Origin: Conidiobolus incongruus B7586
Taxonomy: Eukaryota > Entomophthoromycota > Entomophthoromycetes > Entomophthorales > Conidiobolaceae
Length of the DNA stretch: 24,385 bases
Assembly (NCBI GenBank): GCA_000697335.1
Contig: JNEM01008697.1
Coordinates: 1-24,385, forward strand
Direction of reading: 5' to 3'
The translations under genes and the position numbers were made by a program. The first letter of the stretch is position 1, and every line of letters starts with the position of its first letter. Shown here one piece after another: positions 1 through 11,413 of the stretch. A model generated the notes under the pieces. It was not told where the DNA came from and searched no databases. It saw nothing but the letters and a program-made list of their open reading frames with translations.

Positions 1-3000
1 TAAAATAAAAAGATATAAAAATTAATATTATTAAAAAAATTAGAAACTTATTATAATAATTAGTTGTCAAGGATAAATAAAATATAAATTAATTTTTGTT
101 TTTTAATAACACAATAAAATATTAATTTAAATTATTTGAAAAAAAGAAATTATGATAATTATTATTAATTTTTATATAATTAAATCTTAATTTTGATATC
201 AATAATAATTTAAAAAATTTATAAATTAGAGTTAATATAAATAAACAAGAATATATAGTAATAAATATTTTTAATAATATAAAAATATAGTTTTTCTTAA
301 TTTTATTAATAAATAAAAGGATATTATATGGTAAATACCATGGCTGTCAATAATTTACAAATTAATTATTAATTAAGAATTATGTTCAATACCAATAGGT
401 AACTGATACTGGATTATTAATATTTTACCTCAAGACTTATATTTTGTAAATAAGGTATATATAAAACTAAGCAGACATATTAAATAGAAAATAAACTAAA
501 TATAATCAATATAAATATAAAAAATATAAGAAAAAATTAAATATTTTGAAAGTATCAAAATAAAACACCAATATAATTATTTTATTTTCTATCTTGGACC
601 TTGCAATGTCTATTCTTTCTATAATAACCTAAGAATAATATGTAATGAATCTTTGGGGATTTTTTATTATCATTAAATTTACAAATTCAGTATTTTTAAG
701 AAATATTTGCTATTATATTGATAATATTCAAATATTGCAATAACAGATAATTTGTTATTAATAAAGCTTTATGAACAATGTAGTATTATGGAATAAAATT
801 GTCTAAGTGAAAATTCAAAATATGTTAAACTTTTATCTAATTTTCGAAAACTAAACATTTTAAGCAAATTTTTAAATTATAGTACTTTTGATAATAATAA
901 TTTTTACCATAATTGAGCTGAATTTGCAATTGGATATCAAATCAAAAAGTGAAAATTGTAACATAAAAATAATATAGCTTGCAAATTACTAGAATTTGAT
1001 ACAATTGTATATTCTGAAGTATTATATGATTGAATTGGATTGAATGTAATTTTAAATTGAAGACTGTGATTACAGTTTAAAAGTATTTTGATAAATAATT
1101 ATTCGATATAGTATAATATTCGGGAAAAATATTTAGCAAATTTAATAATAGTGTAAATTTAAATTCAGGTAATAAGATCAGCTTAAACATTTTATTGTAA
1201 TTTTGAGTGATATTAAAAATATCAGCCAATATTTAAATAGATCAACAAGTTAATTTGCCAAGAGAATATGTTCTGATTATACCCCCAAAACACCCTATTT
1301 TTAGATTTTTTTTTGAAAATTCTCATAATTAAATGAATTAATAAAAAATATTGAATTTATTAATGAAGCCTACACCATTGAAATAGTACATCATTATTAG
1401 CAATATTCATCAAATTAATAATGTTTAAACAAGCTTTTGGAGTATATATAATTAAGTTGATTTGGATTAGTTTATATTAAATTAATAACTTTGAACTGAT
1501 ATATTGTAATATTATTAAAATAGATCATTTTTATTTTTGAGTTCTTATCAGGTATTGATTTAACAAGATTCATATATGGTGAAAACTAAGTTAAAAAAGT
1601 TAATATTATATATGTGTATATACGGGGAAAATATACCTGGTTTCAAATTTAAATAAAAATTAATTTTCTAATATGATAATAAAATTTCAATGCAACCAAT
1701 GATATAATAAGAAAGAGGATAGCTTTGATGCTATAATTTTGAAAAATATTTGAATATCAACAAAAAAAGTTTCAAAATTAGCATTCAACCATTAATAATT
1801 TCAGAACCATGAACATTGCTGATACTTCATTATATTCCTTAATAATCAAATATTCTCAATTAATACAACTTCCTTATAAATTAACTTGCTCTAAATCACA
1901 ATTTGAATTCAAACTTAAAGTAATACAATATATTTTAATAATTCTTTTTTAAATTGCACTTATAAAGTTATATAATATTAAATTTGTAATAAACTTAGTT
2001 TTCTATTTTTAATTACTAAATGTAAAATACGAGAATTTTTATAGAATATATAATATATCAAATTAAAATATTTAAGATTATAAATTTAATCTTAAATTAA
2101 TTTGTTATACATTCTGTGATCTTATATTACTAATTTTGAGCACTCATTTTAAAAAAATTCACAAACTATTGAATTCAATTACTTAAGTTTATTTAAAATT
2201 TAAACAAGTTAAACTAGGGTTAGAGTTGTATCAATATAAGTTCTGGTATATTTATTTTTATCTTTAGTTGGTGATATCAAAATCTGTTTCAAACAAAATA
2301 ATATACTAGTTAAATTACTTGTGTATAATTCCATTATCATTAACATTTTAATACAATTCAATTCTAATTATGACTTGATATATAATTATATTTTTAATAA
2401 ATTCTAACTTGCAGTCAAAATGTTCATTTTTCGGTAATTTCATTAACAATTTAGCCGAAGAAATGACAATCAAAAAACGGAAATATACATGTATAATTTT
2501 ACTCCATTTAACTTTAAATTATTACCAAAAGATTTGTCATCATTCAATTTTACAGATTCTAAAAAGCTTTATAAATTGAAAATAATTGAGTTTGTGACAT
2601 CAACATGCTAACTAAATTTCTTGGGACAACATTATCCTGTCTCGTAGCTTTAAAATTTTGTCCATTAGGAGAGTACTTTGCATCATTATGGACAAAAATA
2701 GATTATGCATTAATATTACTATAGATTATTTTTTTCAATTTGGTGCTATTGAATAATCACAGCTTAATATTCTATTTACAATGAATAAGTTTTTTTGTAA
2801 TTCTTCAAAAATCTCATTAAGAATATATTCTTTCAAAAAAAAACTTTTATATCCTTTTTAATTCTAAATGGTCAATGTTAATAGATTGAAAATATATTAT
2901 TAAATTAACTATATCTTTTACCAAAATTAGATAAAATGAATAGTTTATGATACAAAATTAAATTATCAAATAAAATTTAATTCTATTTTTATATTAGTTT

Positions 3001-3267
3001 AAAATTTAATAATGAATAAAGACTAAATTCTTTTTAACTGCATCTCAGGATAAAAGTCAATTAATTCTTACATTTGAATTTTTATCTATTATTAATGCAT
3101 TCTTATGTATTTAATTAGGCTGAGAGTCAATTAATTGAAAAAAATATTCTTTGATTTATTTTACAATTTATTGAAAATATTTCTCTAGTTATTCATTGTT
3201 AAATTAATAGTTAAAAATTTTTTTTATTTTATTAAAATTATATTTTTAAAAAAAGTAATATTTTTTA
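1..3267. other. A/T-rich gene-free stretch upstream of the sulfate permease
   Basis: I see no gene I can support here. The sequence is A/T-rich with frequent stops in all frames. Two short patches look less random. One is an open stretch of about 52 codons after an acceptor-like TTGCAG at 2409-2414. The other is a 39-codon frame at 2605-2724 (+) starting MLTKFLGTTLSCLVAL, which has a hydrophobic start. Neither matches a family I recognise, and both could be eroded gene fragments. A perfect inverted repeat ATGGTA-AA-TACCAT lies near 328-341. The last ~60 bases before 3268 are nearly pure A/T and presumably hold the permease promoter and leader, but no defined element can be pointed to. Confidence 0.6.
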
Positions 3268-5355
3268 ATGACTATCAATATGGATAATATTCGGTCAAAT
3301 TGTTACGAATTATTCGATTATTCAAAGAAAAAGGTTAAAAAAGAAGGTAAAAGGATCGAAAGGAAATTCCCTTTATTCTTGAGAGGATTAATACCATCGA
3401 TAACATGGCTACCAAAATACCAATATGAATGGATTATTGGCGACTTGGTCGCTGGACTCACAGTTGGTACCATGATCGTGCCTCAAGCTCTGGCATATTC
3501 AAAGCTTACAGGACTAAGTTCTGAATATGCCTTGTACACAGCACTGATGGGAGGTATCGTATATGCTTTTTTCGGTACTTGTAGAGAAACTTCATTGGGA
3601 CCTACCGCTGTTGTATGTCTCATACTGGGAAGATCTATTCACGACCTTCAAGAAACTGTGAAAGACTATTCTGGAATTGAAATAGCTACAGTGTTTTGTA
3701 TTATTTGTTCACTAATATCTCTTATATTTGGTATTTTAAGATTGGGATTTTTATTGGAATTGGTATCACATCCGGTGATCTTAGGATTTACAACTGGATC
3801 TGCTTTCACTATTATGCTATCTCAATTACCCAGTCTCTTGGGAGTTCCGGGAGTTAATACACATCAGAGGTCCCATTTTGTGATTGAGAACTTGGTTAAC
3901 AACTTGAGTCAGCTAAATTGGATCAATTTAGCATTAGGGCTGAGTAGTTTGCTATTCTTGGCTATTTTAAATTTTATATCGAATCGATTAAAAAAATACT
4001 CCGTAATTCAATATTTGTCCATTGCTAGTATTGGCTTAACTGTAATATTGTTTACAGTTATTGCATATATTGTCAAAGAAACTTATCCTGATGTGAAAAT
4101 GAATCTAGTAGGAAATGTACCATCTGGTATCCGATTAACAGTACCATCATCTGATTTGAATCTTTGGTTGAAAGTATTTCCAGCAGCAATTCCTATTACA
4201 ATCGTACTGATGATGGAGAATTTAGCTATTGCGAAGACTTTCTCCAAGAAAGGCGGTTATAGTATCTCTGTCAGTCAGGAAATGGTAGCTTTAGGTATGG
4301 CTAATTTGGTTGGCACCTTCTTTTCGGCATTCCCAGCAACCGGAGCATTATCCCGATGTGCTGTTCAGAGTAGAGCAGGTGCTAGAACACCAATGGCAGG
4401 TGGCTTTACGGGAATAGTAGTAATATTGGCTGTAATGGTGCTGACTCCAGAATTCAAGTATGTTCCATTGCCTACGCTTGCAGCTGTTATTATTTTAGCT
4501 GCCAAGAGATTAATCATGGAATGGCGAACATTAATGAGTTTGTTTAAAATGGACAAACTGGATTTTTTATTATGCATAACATGTGCTTTGACTACATTTT
4601 TTGGAGATGGCGAACTGGGAATTTATCTCTGTGTAGGTTTAAGTTTTTTCATATTGGTTGTCCGTATTGCACATCCACAAATTTCTGTCCTTTTTAAAGT
4701 GGTGGGCGATAATGATCACTTTGTAGATCGTAAAAATGTTTACTTTGAAACTCAAAGCCCTGCACCAGGATTAATTATATTTCAACCCAAAGAATCTCTT
4801 CTATTTCCTAATATCGAATACATCAAAGAATCCATGATGAATGTCATTCTTGAAGAGACTGCAAGTTTAGCTGCACCAATCCCAGCAAAAAATCGACCAT
4901 GGTCCGATGATCTTATTGCTAAAGGGGATCGTTTAAGAGCATTGCGGAGTAAAAAGACGGGATTACCAAAGGTGAATTATCAAGATTTACCTCACCTAAA
5001 AGGAGTGATCATTGATATGTCAGGAGTAAATCGAATCGATGCTTCAGGTCTTCAAGGTCTCAAAGACTTTAGGGATCAGTGTATTGCCTACTCCGGATTA
5101 AATAACAGTCTCAATCCAATCATCAATCAAGATGAAGAAAGCAGCGAACAAACTATATTTCAAAAGTTTGAAATGCTATTCGTTACTACCAACCCTTTCA
5201 TTATCGAAAAACTGGAAAAGAGTGAATTAATAGGCACAGTTGAACTTGAACCCAAGGTCAAGGGCAACAATAGTATAAATGGAGAGAGTTGCTTTAATAC
5301 TGTAGGCTTAGCTGTCGATGCATTAAAAATCAAATGGAATCGAATAGTTGATTGA
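3268..5355 (+). CDS. SulP/SLC26-family sulfate permease, fungal type
   Basis: This is a plasma-membrane anion transporter, most likely for high-affinity sulfate uptake, of 695 residues with no intron. The short cytosolic N-terminus ends in WLPKYQYEWIIGDLVAGLTV (about 47-66), which enters the SulP membrane domain. The family signature GTMIVPQALAYSKLTGL (67-83) follows, then TSLGPTAVV (about 108-116) in the region of TM3. FPATGALSRCAVQSRAG (355-371) lies at the TM10 anion site, where S362-R363 occupy the conserved Ser-Arg position. The C-terminal STAS domain begins near LLFPNIEYIKE (about 511) and contains IIDMSGVNRIDASGLQGL (about 581-598), the usual STAS beta-strand/loop. GVNTHQ and the TG-loop wording resemble fungal sulfate permeases more than animal SLC26. 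Length and domain order are complete. ATG at 3268 is the first in frame after an A/T-only leader; M5 at 3280 is an alternative start. Codons are far less A/T-rich than the flanks. Substrate is inferred from family; other oxyanions are possible. Confidence 0.95.
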   Translation: MTINMDNIRSNCYELFDYSKKKVKKEGKRIERKFPLFLRGLIPSITWLPKYQYEWIIGDLVAGLTVGTMIVPQALAYSKLTGLSSEYALYTALMGGIVYAFFGTCRETSLGPTAVVCLILGRSIHDLQETVKDYSGIEIATVFCIICSLISLIFGILRLGFLLELVSHPVILGFTTGSAFTIMLSQLPSLLGVPGVNTHQRSHFVIENLVNNLSQLNWINLALGLSSLLFLAILNFISNRLKKYSVIQYLSIASIGLTVILFTVIAYIVKETYPDVKMNLVGNVPSGIRLTVPSSDLNLWLKVFPAAIPITIVLMMENLAIAKTFSKKGGYSISVSQEMVALGMANLVGTFFSAFPATGALSRCAVQSRAGARTPMAGGFTGIVVILAVMVLTPEFKYVPLPTLAAVIILAAKRLIMEWRTLMSLFKMDKLDFLLCITCALTTFFGDGELGIYLCVGLSFFILVVRIAHPQISVLFKVVGDNDHFVDRKNVYFETQSPAPGLIIFQPKESLLFPNIEYIKESMMNVILEETASLAAPIPAKNRPWSDDLIAKGDRLRALRSKKTGLPKVNYQDLPHLKGVIIDMSGVNRIDASGLQGLKDFRDQCIAYSGLNNSLNPIINQDEESSEQTIFQKFEMLFVTTNPFIIEKLEKSELIGTVELEPKVKGNNSINGESCFNTVGLAVDALKIKWNRIVD

Positions 5356-5857
5356 AATTCAATTTAAATCACTTTATCGTTTATCGATATTTTAATTTAT
5401 TGTAATATATTATCTATTAATATTCATAATCGTCTTATTAAAAGCTAAATTTGGAAATAATATAATACAATATCAAATATAGCACTTATATAGGCTTTAT
5501 TATTTAATCGTTCTGAATTATAATTATATTCAAAAATTTTAAAATTTTATTTGATCATGAAAATGTTAAATTTAATTAATTTAAAAATTAATCAGCACAA
5601 ATATTAATTATATAGCTGTTTTTTATAAATATTTATTTATATTAAGAATGACATCATATAACTATAAAATAGTTGATTGAATTAAAATATGATGGTATAT
5701 TGAAATTTGGCTATCTCTCTCAAATTACTAACATTAGACAATAATTGATCGAGTTGTTAGTAAAAATAAAGTCTATGATATATAATTAAACAATATTTAA
5801 TAAAAATTTGATAATATTAAGTTGCAAATATAATATATTATATCCTTTCAATAGTAT
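5356..5857. other. Convergent intergenic region
   Basis: This A/T-rich spacer lies between the stop of the permease (+) and the stop of the TMEM254-like gene (-). It must hold the 3' ends of both transcripts. AATAAA-like strings occur but are uninformative in such A/T-rich DNA. I see no further gene. Confidence 0.6.
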
Positions 5858-6270
5858 CTAATATCTAAAATTAAATACCAACTGACTAAAATAAGGAATT
5901 CCAAAGTACAAATTAGTCAAAAACCAATAACAAGTATTCTTAATAGTATACTCCCTATAATAACAAACGAAAACACCTGCAAATGCTTCAAAAATATGTA
6001 ATTTGACAATAAAACTAAATAAATGACTACTTAAATATTCACCTAAAAATTCACGTATTTTAAAAATGACTTGGGAGTGGCAGTTTCTGGATATTAAGTA
6101 AAAGCTGATCCAGAAACTGAACATGATTAGAATTCTACTTAAATTTGGAGGTAGGTATTCGGGTATTTTTTCAATGTCCTTGTTCTAAATAATTTAAGTA
6201 TTATTTAATATTATTAAGCTGATTATTTTTTTTAAAATATATAGTTATATTTTATTACCTCGTCACTCAT
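5858..6270 (-). CDS. TMEM254/DUF4499-like small membrane protein, paralog B (two exons)
   Basis: My model has exon 1 at 6259-6270 (ATG AGT GAC GAG, MSDE), an intron at 6185-6258 (74 nt, GTAATA...TTTAG) and exon 2 at 5858-6184, giving 112 residues. The C-terminal half carries the TMEM254/DUF4499 pattern: a helix starting KLHIFEAFAGVFVCYYREYT, then YWFLTNLYFGIPY and a hydrophobic tail. This parallels H-x-x-E-(S/A) plus W-F...F-G in human TMEM254. The first half has a predicted membrane segment around FSFWISFYLI. An acceptor six bases downstream (AACAAG) would also keep the frame. The best support is the neighbour at 6982-7387: same strand, near-identical length, and an intron also placed after codon 4. 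Codons here are more A/T-rich than in that neighbour, so this copy may be evolving faster. The family has no settled function; endomembrane location is inferred. Confidence 0.75.
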
Positions 6271-6981
6271 ATTAAAAATTTTTTAAATTTATGTAATATT
6301 AATTAAATAAAAATAAATAGGTGATTTAAATTTATATTTATAATAAATGTTAAGTTTATTATACCAAGATAATAATAAATATTTATAAATAATTTAATAT
6401 TATTATGGGATATGAAATTCAACAAAACTTAAACAAGGACATTGATTTTAAGAATAAATCTTAGTTGGAAATAATAACAATTTCGACCTACTCATTTTAA
6501 TAATATTTAACTTCTTAGGAAGATTTATTTGAGATTTTAGAACAACTTATCCGACATATAATTAATAGTATTATTATAAAAAATTCTTTTTTTGAAAATC
6601 CAATATATTGTATTATAATTGGTATATTTTTAATCAAATATAAGTATAATATTATTATTTTTTGGTATTCTTTATAATTGTATATTGAATTATTCCTTTT
6701 AGTATAATTACATTTTTTAATCAAATAGTCTATTTTTTGTATAAAAATAAAATACAATTCTTACAAACTCAGGACTGAATAAAACTATAATATAGCATCC
6801 ACTAGTATTAAATTAATATAAATATAGTTTTTAATAATATAAACACAAAGTTCTAAAATTACTGAATGCTAATATGATAATCATATAGCATATATAAGAT
6901 CGATTATTAATGACATGATGCATTTATATCTTTTTGTGATAAAAAGTGTTAGACTGAATTTAAATCTTAATCATTATTAAA
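6271..6981. other. Spacer between the two TMEM254-like genes
   Basis: About 700 bases of A/T-rich sequence carry the 3' end of the upstream paralog and the promoter of the downstream one. An 80-codon open frame on the minus strand (6515-6757) has Ile/Tyr/Lys/Asn-only composition typical of chance frames in A/T-rich DNA, so I do not call it. Confidence 0.6.
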
Positions 6982-7387
6982 TTATTCTTCTGTCTTAAAT
7001 ATTAAATGCTTAGTTTGAGGACCACCGATATAAAAGATAGAAATGACCCACTTTAAGATTGTAGAAAATGAATAGTAACCTCGTTTGAGACAAATTAATA
7101 AGGCGAGAATAGCTTCTCCAGAATGGAGATATACTAGAGTTTTAAAGAGATTGTCACTGAATTTGGAACCTAATACTTGTCCTACAAGTTGAATGGAGTC
7201 GGGAGCTCGGTCAGGGTTAGCAAGTAAGTAGGCGAAAATCCAGAGTGCACTACTTCCTACAAGTGTTACCTTGCTAGGGGTCTTGAAAGCGGTTCTAGCT
7301 GGGTTGAAGGTCTATTTGTTCATTATTATTTAATATTCCCATGCATTTGTTATTGATTTGTAATATTTTATTTACCTTATCAGTCAT
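6982..7387 (-). CDS. TMEM254/DUF4499-like small membrane protein, paralog A (two exons)
   Basis: Exon 1 is 7376-7387 (MTDK). The intron is 7312-7375 (64 nt, GTAAAT...AATAG, phase 0). Exon 2 is 6982-7311, ending ...KTEE-stop, for a total of 113 residues. Exon 2 stands out as G+C-richer than its surroundings. Membrane segments are likely at KVTLVGSSALWIFAYLLA (about 18-35), around LVYLHSGEAILALLICLKRG, and at ILKWVISIFYIGG. The LHSGEA...LKRG...KW...GG pattern matches the second half of TMEM254/DUF4499 proteins (human: HVGES...KHKG...LWF...FG). The four-codon first exon explains why an ATG-based single-frame search misses this gene. It lies in tandem with its paralog at 5858-6270 and likely arose with it by duplication. 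The molecular role of the family is not established. A multipass protein of the ER or another internal membrane is a reasonable inference. Confidence 0.82.
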
Positions 7388-9113
7388 ACTTTTCAAATTG
7401 TTATTTTATCAACAAGTCAATTTATTAATTCACTGAACTACTTTTATACTTGATTAACAGTCTCCACAAAATTCATATGATGAAGAATGGTTTATTAGAT
7501 TCTATTAATTAAATCATATGACATTGATTTATTTAAATGCGATTAATATTGAACAAACAACCCATGAGTTGTGATCTCATTTTATATGATTTATTGTTAT
7601 AAAAACTAAATAGGCATAATAAAGTTACCATGCTTATATTATAATCATTTTATGATTCTATTAATATAAAATATTATTTTTCGAATTGGTAAAATATTTT
7701 CAAAATTTTTAAAATTTTGAATTGATCTGAAGCAATTTTTAGGTTTAGAAGTTAATGGTTTGTATTACGTTCATATGTTATTAAAATAAAGTTTCGGGAC
7801 ATTTTGCAATTAATTATTAGTGTAAATATAGAATGATAATTCGATTTTGATGAAAATTTTGAAAATATATTAATTCATTGAAGTATTAGCTTTAAATATT
7901 TTATGCTAAACTAATATTGAAAATAATTATATATATCTAAATTTGGAATTTGATCAATTTTTAAACTAAAATTATTGGAAAAGTAATGATTTTATATTGG
8001 GAGTAATGAATATTGGTTGATGATCTTTCAATATAACCAAACTATTCACGATTAAAAAGTAATTAATAGCATCAGCAGTTATTGAAGATTAATGCGATAC
8101 TTTAAGGTATATAATTTCGAGGTTATAATCAAAAAATTTAAATCAATATTTGTACTACAAAAAGTCTTAACTTGGAATTATTTTTCTGATAGTTATTAAT
8201 AATTCCAGAGTGAATAAAGTCTCAAAATGTCTTTCAACTGTCAAAACTATCATCTATCAAAAATTTAAACATTATAAAATATTCCCCATCAAAGCTTATA
8301 TTGTTCTGCTTCCTAATATATATTAAATATTATACAATTATTTTTTTTGAATGGTAAAAAAAGCTGATTAGCAATAAATGGGAAAATATGTATTTTAAAA
8401 TTTGAATAATATCTCAAATCATATTAATGAATCTACCCTTAATCAAATGAATTTTTTATATATCACTATTTATTCAGTTTAAAACATTTTGATTTCAAAT
8501 TCTGTAACAGATATAATAAAAGTATATATTTTAGTTATTTCTTTCTATCTGATCATAATAATGATCTTATCAATTGATTCTCTTATTATTATTATTAGAT
8601 TCATATTATCTTATATTTTCAATTATTTAATTGAATAAATAATAATTTAATATTTGATATAACTGAATTTTCTCAGTAGAAAATATATCAACCATAATAT
8701 ATTTGTAAATTTTCGAATAGTAAAAATGCTTAATAAATTGATGTTCTTCATTCTTATTAACCGAATAATATCTAATTTTATAAAGTATATCCTTATACTA
8801 AGTTATTAAATTAAAATCATTGGTTTTTTGAATTCATATGGAAATTGAAGATATTAATGCAATTAACTCTCAAAAGTCAAAAGAACTATTATTCTTTGAT
8901 ATATTGATAATTGCTAGTAACTAAGTAAATTTAAAAAGATATACCTTTAAAGTCTCAATCAGTTGAAATATATAAAACCTTATAATACTATTTAATTTGA
9001 AAGATTTTACAATACTTTTAATTATTATTTAAAACCTGTGTTAGAATATTAAATAAAGGAAATTAAGTTTATTGATGTTGAAATTGAATATTGTGTTTTG
9101 AGTTGGAGATATA
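7388..9113. other. Gene-poor A/T-rich stretch
   Basis: I see no supportable gene. The promoter of the TMEM254-like paralog A must lie at its left edge. The patch around 8040-8320 is slightly richer in G+C and has broken open frames on both strands, such as SRVNKVSKCLSTVKTI on +, but nothing I recognise. It could be an eroded gene. Confidence 0.55.
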
Positions 9114-9383
9114 ATGGGCCAACCAAACCCGAAAGAGCACTTAAGAAATCAGGAGCACCTTGTTTAGATTCTGATTTTAATGGAGTTTTCGGAAGAGTAT
9201 TTTGTTGTTCAACAGGCTGCTGACTTTATAAAGAATCTATCTGGCACCAATAGCCTGAAGCTAGATGCTTTTTACAAATTAAATCTACATCGCAACTATC
9301 ATTTTCATTTGGACGTAAGCATATTTCACTATTCGATACAATGGTTATCTCAAATTAAAATATGTAATATCCATGAAATTTAA
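9114..9383 (+). pseudogene. Acyl-CoA-binding-protein-like fragment, probably broken
   Basis: A G+C-richer patch has an open frame starting MGQPNPKEHLRNQEHLV at 9114. It is interrupted by TAG at 9165-9167 and continues in the same frame from ATG 9180 as MEFSEEYFVVQQAADFIKNL, then SGTNSLKLDAFYKLN. The string F-x-x-x-x-AADFIKNL...L-x-FY-x-L resembles the first two helices of the ACBP domain, but the diagnostic YKQAT-x-GD loop that should follow is not readable. A later Trp (IQWLSQ) may echo the KW-x-x-W helix. A GTAAGC donor-like site lies at 9316 after HFHLD, so a spliced gene with a lost or unseen second exon is possible. I take this as a decayed ACBP-like gene. If it is instead a working gene, the start would be 9180. 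The family call is tentative. Confidence 0.33.
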
Positions 9384-10300
9384 GTTATTTCACTAAGAAA
9401 TAGCACTATTAAATAAAAAAATAATTTTGAGCTTTTTTTCAAAATACTATATTGAAACTAGATATATCCAATTTGAACACTATAACATTAGCTTGAAAAT
9501 TAATCAATGACAATAACTTGAGAATTCCTATGATTTTAGTCGAATAAATACTTTAACCTCCAATTTTGTTAATATAATTTCCAGTTAATAATATTTTTGA
9601 AATTATAATAATTATAATATTTGTTGAATATTGGGGAATTGAAAATACATTTTAATATAAAATTTTTCAATTAAATTGGTTTTTGAATTAATCAATGTGA
9701 TTTATATAAATCAAATTGTTCAATGAATCAAACAATAATAAGATACAAACAAAATCATTTTGTATAAAATTATACATTTTCTTTTAATATATTATATTAA
9801 AACCCCAAGTCTGTTTATTTTATTTTAAAAAACCGTATTTTTACTTATTTTGATTTTGAGTATGATTATTAAATATCGTATATTATTTCAAATTTATTAT
9901 ATAAAGTATACTATTATATAGTTATGAGATTCTTCTAACTCGATATATGTGTTTTGTAAAACTTAAGGTTGTATACTATTACCACTCTATAATATAACCC
10001 CAATATGCACAAATTTGAACAATCAATTTTTAATAATTAAATATTGAATTGTAATATTAATAAAATTGAAATTTGCTTGAAGTATTGCTTCAGACATAAT
10101 TATACTATGAATATATTATAATACTTTTCTAAGTTTAATATATTTATTGTCAATTACAACTTGAATGACTATTTTATAATATAGATTTATGTTATTGATA
10201 TTCCAAAATGTTGAATAGAATTACATATACAGTCTGAAGTGATTTTGTTTAATAAATATTGCTTATATAATATGGTTTCAATTTAATTTATCTTTCGATT

Positions 10301-10334
<34 letters not shown>

Positions 10335-10732
10335 TTATTGAATATTTTCATTTTTTATTTTATAATAAAAATTTTTGTAATAGTAATAGATCGACTGATT
10401 TAGATTGTTTTTAATATATATTTATAATAAAGCTTAGATCAAACGTATAAGCATTGAAGTCTTCATATATTATTTGATATATTTATTGGATAATTATTTG
10501 GGTTACGGATATCTTTATAGGAAGATTTTATATGGCAAAATCAATTCAGAAATAAATTTAATTAAAAATGTGATTCCATAATATATAAATTGAAATAAAC
10601 CAAGATTAAATAAAGACTGTATTTTAACGAGAATTGATGAAATAGTGGATTAAATGTACCAATAAAAGTCACTTTTAAACGAATGATTTAATATCTAAAG
10701 ACAAAATAAATTTGACTTATAAAGAGTATAAC
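9384..10732. other. Gene-poor A/T-rich stretch with microsatellite
   Basis: No gene is visible. The stretch is almost entirely A/T with scattered stops in all frames and contains a dinucleotide repeat near 10303. Nothing resembles RNA genes or transposon ends that I can pin down. Confidence 0.6.
10303..10333. repeat. (AT)n microsatellite
   Basis: About 31 bases of uninterrupted AT dinucleotides. Likely length-polymorphic between isolates. Confidence 0.95.
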
Positions 10733-10873
10733 ATGAATAATAAATTCATCAAAGTGCAATATTCATTGATGCTTTCAATATTCTCATCATATGATATGGT
10801 ATAATTATAGACTTATATGTTGGATTGTATTGGTAGTGAATTGAATAAACCAGTGTGCTATAGGATGGTATCT
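10733..10873 (+). pseudogene. Possible N-terminal fragment of the secreted phosphodiesterase family
   Basis: Reading from ATG 10733 gives MNNKFIKVQYSLMLSIFSSY, DMV, two stops, then TYMLDCIGSELNKPV. The intact gene at 11914 starts MNRHSVIWYLFILSLQYVHS and continues IERVLFLGLDGAGSFHKLI. The layout is similar: a signal-peptide-like start followed by the first metal-ligand motif LD-x-x-GS. LDC-x-GS is also exactly the wording in the pseudogene at 14721 (LDCTGS). The distance between the start and the Asp is about three codons shorter, and nothing downstream continues the match. If real, it is a truncated, stop-containing remnant of a fourth family copy. The short match means chance cannot be excluded. 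Confidence 0.35.
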
Positions 10874-11413
10874 GCGTAATATATTTATAAAATTTATTGG
10901 TTAAATATTATAACTATATCTATGGATAAAATTAATTTAAATAAGAATTATTATCAACAAAATTATCATCCATGTGAAAATTTTATAAAACAAAATTGTA
11001 TTTTAAGTGTGGACAATTTAGTTAAATTCGGATGAATAACTTTTATAAAATCATATTTTAAACCTCAAATTTTTATTATTAATTTCAAAATAATTATTAT
11101 GGATAATAATGTTATCAAATTTTAAAAATATCATATTAAATTTTATATATTTTAATTTTTGATTTTAACATTATATATTTGAGTAATATTACATATTTCA
11201 TTATTTAATATAAATCTTTGATAAATATTATTAATTTAAATAATTTTTTTTAATTTTATAATTATTTTCCTCATTAAATATTTTGATTAAAATTAATTTA
11301 ATCATGTATTGATATAACTATAGTCATGAGTCAAAGTGACATTACCTAAAATAGGGTATATTAGGAACATCTAAATTCCCACTCCCCCTGAAACAATCAC
11401 TACAAGACAAATA
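10874..11413. other. A/T-rich intergenic region ending in a C-rich patch
   Basis: Mostly A/T. Base composition changes at about 11325, and a C-rich patch CCCACTCCCCCTGAAAC lies near 11378-11394, just before the start of the candidate gene at 11414. Such a CT-rich patch could be part of its promoter. No other gene is seen. Confidence 0.5.

Noticed and set aside
2605-2724. 39-codon frame with a hydrophobic start (MLTKFLGTTLSCLVAL)
   Set aside because: Too short, with no family match, no supporting splice sites, and flanks of ordinary A/T-rich DNA; possibly an eroded fragment but not supportable as a gene.
4365-4577. 70-codon minus-strand open frame inside the permease gene
   Set aside because: It lies wholly antisense to the intact sulfate permease and has no feature of its own.
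5666-5682. AATAGTTGATTGAA-like string repeating the end of the permease gene (5343 onward)
   Set aside because: Only about 13 bases match and the sequence before it does not align to the permease, so a partial duplication is not supported.
6515-6757. 80-codon minus-strand open frame
   Set aside because: Composition is almost only Ile, Tyr, Lys, Asn and Phe, as expected by chance in A/T-rich DNA; no family pattern.
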